Positions 11,243 to 12,570 of a stretch of 12,570 nucleotides of DNA are shown here, one piece after another. Origin of the DNA: Sphingomonadaceae bacterium (GTDB lineage Bacteria; Pseudomonadota; Alphaproteobacteria; Sphingomonadales; Sphingomonadaceae). The notes beneath the pieces are model-generated. The model saw nothing but the letters and a program-made list of their open reading frames with translations. It had not been told where the DNA came from and did no database searches. A program made the translations under genes and the position numbers. The stretch covers positions 1 to 12,570 of the forward strand of contig RFSU01000047.1 of the NCBI GenBank assembly GCA_009923795.1, given 5' to 3'. Numbering within the stretch: the first letter of the stretch is position 1; each line of letters begins with the position of its first letter.

Positions 11243-12570
11243 TCAGGCGGCGTGATACCAATGGACGCCGTCTTGCGCTTCGCGCTTGGCGCGGCCGGTG
11301 TGGATCAGGCGGTTGAGATGGGCGACAGCTTCCCCTGTGGCGAGCTCTCGATTATGCTCCCCAATGGGCCGGTTGAACAACAGGCTGAAGCAATCGACCG
11401 CGCGCAGAGGCTTTTCTTTCAGCGTCGCATGAACGGCATCGAGCCGCTGACCATGTTCGTCGCGCAACGCGGCCAGTCGCAAATGCATGCCGTAAAATGG
11501 CTCTCCATGCGCTGGGCAAACCAGCAATCCCTCTGGCAACGTGAGCAGCCGATCAATTGAGTCCAGCCACTCACCAAGTGGGTCGGCCTCAGGCTCCGAC
11601 AGGCTCACCGATACGTTGGAGCTGATGCGCGGCAAAATCTGATCGCCCGATACCAGCACACCTTCGGCCTCATTCAGCAGGCAGGCATGTTCCGGGCTAT
11701 GGCCAGACCCGACGACAACGCGCCATTGATGCCGTCCCATATCCAGCACATCGCCACCTTTCATCCGGCGATAGCTGGTGGGCATTTCATACATCATGCC
11801 GGCAAAGCGGCCCCAGCCGCTGGCCATCATGTCGGCCACTGCATCCGCATCCCATCCGGCGGCACGCTGCCGTTCGGCATAGGCCGCTGGAGGGGTGTCG
11901 CGCACATCGCCGATCAGCATGCGCGCGGTCAGCCATTCGCCGCGGGTCATCCACAGCTCCGTTCCAGAGCGTTTGCACAGCCAGCCGGCAAGGCCAATAT
12001 GGTCGGGATGCAGGTGGGTTCCAATCACCCGCGTGATGGGCTTGTCCGCTAAATCCTGAGCGAAAATCGCCTTCCAGGCCCCACTGCAGTCTTCCAGAAG
12101 CAGGCCGGTATCGACGACGGCCACGCCATCATGATCGTCCAACAACCAGCTGTTGATATGGCCAAGCGAGCCGGGCATCGGAATGCGGGCCCAGCCGATG
12201 CCGGCGCCCAGGGTGTCGCCATAAGAAAAACCGCCACAAGCCACCAGCCCCGCAAAATCAGCCAGGCGGGCCCGGCCACTCTGCAGGTCGGTCATGTGCA
12301 CATCAAACGCGTCAAACCCGGCCTCGGTGAAGGCGTAGGCCATTTCCACATGCGAGTTAACGCCCTGCTCGCGCAGCACGGCGACCCGGGGCCGGCTCAG
12401 CAGCAGGGCCGGTGACGCTATTTTTTTGGTAGCTAAAGAGCCAATCCCATCAAGGCCTGGCGCCTGATTTGACGGTATAAACACATGCAGGCCAGGATCG
12501 CTTGCTGCACCCACGGCGGCATGCTCGGCGTCGGCACAGGCCGGGTTGTCGCGCAGCTGGCAGATCTTCC
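11243..12570 (-). CDS. MBL-fold metallohydrolase fused in frame to a PurL C-terminal fragment (probable chimera; 5' partial)
   Basis: The frame is open from the right edge to a TGA at 11245-11243. Taking the GTG at 12514 as residue 1 for numbering, residues 111-423 form a complete metallo-beta-lactamase-fold hydrolase. Zinc ligands are the motif THLHPDHIG (His167, His169, Asp171, His172), GHSPEH (His272), SGDQILP (Asp291) and PAHGEP (His336). It probably hydrolyses an ester- or thioester-like substrate, but the substrate is unknown. Residues 1-110, plus 18 more codons up to the window edge, are not MBL: they match the last domain of long-type PurL (for example VAVLREQGVNSHVEM, VACGGFSYGDTLGAG). 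The native MBL N-terminus, normally some 20-40 residues, is missing. A real fusion is possible, but an assembly join is simpler. Confidence 0.8.
   Translation of the reverse strand, partial: KICQLRDNPACADAEHAAVGAASDPGLHVFIPSNQAPGLDGIGSLATKKIASPALLLSRPRVAVLREQGVNSHVEMAYAFTEAGFDAFDVHMTDLQSGRARLADFAGLVACGGFSYGDTLGAGIGWARIPMPGSLGHINSWLLDDHDGVAVVDTGLLLEDCSGAWKAIFAQDLADKPITRVIGTHLHPDHIGLAGWLCKRSGTELWMTRGEWLTARMLIGDVRDTPPAAYAERQRAAGWDADAVADMMASGWGRFAGMMYEMPTSYRRMKGGDVLDMGRHQWRVVVGSGHSPEHACLLNEAEGVLVSGDQILPRISSNVSVSLSEPEADPLGEWLDSIDRLLTLPEGLLVCPAHGEPFYGMHLRLAALRDEHGQRLDAVHATLKEKPLRAVDCFSLLFNRPIGEHNRELATGEAVAHLNRLIHTGRAKREAQDGVHWYHAA
12182..12570 (-). pseudogene. purL: Fragment of long-type phosphoribosylformylglycinamidine synthase (glutaminase domain start)
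   Basis: The translated strand reads QLRDNPACADAEHAA and SDPGLHVF, the end of the FGAM synthetase part. It then reads SRPRVAVLREQGVNSHVEMAYAF and DFAGLVACGGFSYGDTLGAG, the start of the class I glutamine amidotransferase domain of the roughly 1300-residue PurL. That long form is typical of gamma- and betaproteobacteria, whereas alphaproteobacteria normally use separate PurL, PurQ and PurS. The fragment ends at GIGWAR, before the nucleophile motif GVCNGCQ and the later His and Glu, so it cannot supply glutaminase activity. The sequence looks closest, from memory, to Burkholderiales (Comamonadaceae) PurL. Confidence 0.75.
12417..12473. repeat. Repeat-like insert in the PurL linker
   Basis: Between SDPGLHVF and SRPRVAVL the sequence changes character. 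It has a seven-T run flanked by GCTA and TAGC, then the palindromes AGGCCT (12453-12458) and GGCGCC (12459-12464), then GATTTGAC. From memory this resembles short dispersed intergenic repeats common in Comamonadaceae, here translated in frame as GLDGIGSLATKKIAS. The resemblance has not been checked against any genome. Confidence 0.35.

Noticed and set aside
1..12570. Mobile element, phage, CRISPR, toxin-antitoxin or defence system.
   Set aside because: No transposase, integrase, repeat-spacer array, or defence-type gene is present. Apart from the right-end junction all genes are housekeeping families in a conserved order.
1..12570. tRNA or rRNA genes.
   Set aside because: I saw no cloverleaf-like segment or conserved rRNA sequence in the gaps, which are all shorter than 300 bp.

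Overview
The window looks like a chromosomal core region of an alphaproteobacterium, most probably a member of the Sphingomonadales. This rests on gene order (hemE, then a gap, then ppsR-maf-aroE-coaE-dnaQ), on alphaproteobacterial families such as DUF1491 and MmcB, and on the general look of the proteins. I had no database search, so the placement is inference from remembered family knowledge.

Left arm (1-4558): every gene lies on the minus strand. Reading away from the centre these are hemE (uroporphyrinogen decarboxylase), hemJ (protoporphyrinogen IX oxidase, 4-nt overlap with hemE), rho (transcription terminator), a small antibiotic-biosynthesis-monooxygenase-fold protein, a TerC/YjbE-type membrane protein, and a secreted DUF3298-type protein cut by the left edge. 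The last gene is easy to miss because it runs off the window.

Centre (4559-4856): a 298-bp gene-free stretch holds a perfect DnaA box, a second relaxed-consensus DnaA box, an A+T-rich tract, four short inverted repeats and three GANTC sites. It lies between hemE and ppsR, the position of the Caulobacter origin (Cori). I read it as the likely chromosomal replication origin. Genes on both sides point away from it, as expected for replication-co-oriented genes.

Right arm (4857-11242): every gene lies on the plus strand. ppsR, maf, aroE and coaE are joined by three consecutive 4-nt overlaps and are followed 8 nt later by dnaQ. Then come a long-form ribosome hibernation factor (hpf), ptsN (EIIA-Ntr), a DUF1491 gene, a SleB-like cell wall hydrolase and mmcB (PD-(D/E)XK-type DNA repair protein). 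Together they cover cofactor, aromatic amino acid and haem synthesis, proofreading, stationary-phase ribosome protection and cell wall remodelling. This is housekeeping content.

Right end (11243-12570): a minus-strand metallo-beta-lactamase-fold gene is fused in frame to a piece of long-type PurL (FGAM synthetase). The PurL piece stops before the glutaminase catalytic cysteine. It resembles Burkholderiales PurL and carries a repeat-like insert. The join falls in sequence that suits both proteins, so a chimeric assembly is the simplest explanation and a real gene fusion the more exciting one. I do not see an undescribed multi-gene system. The two things most worth checking are the origin and the PurL/MBL junction.
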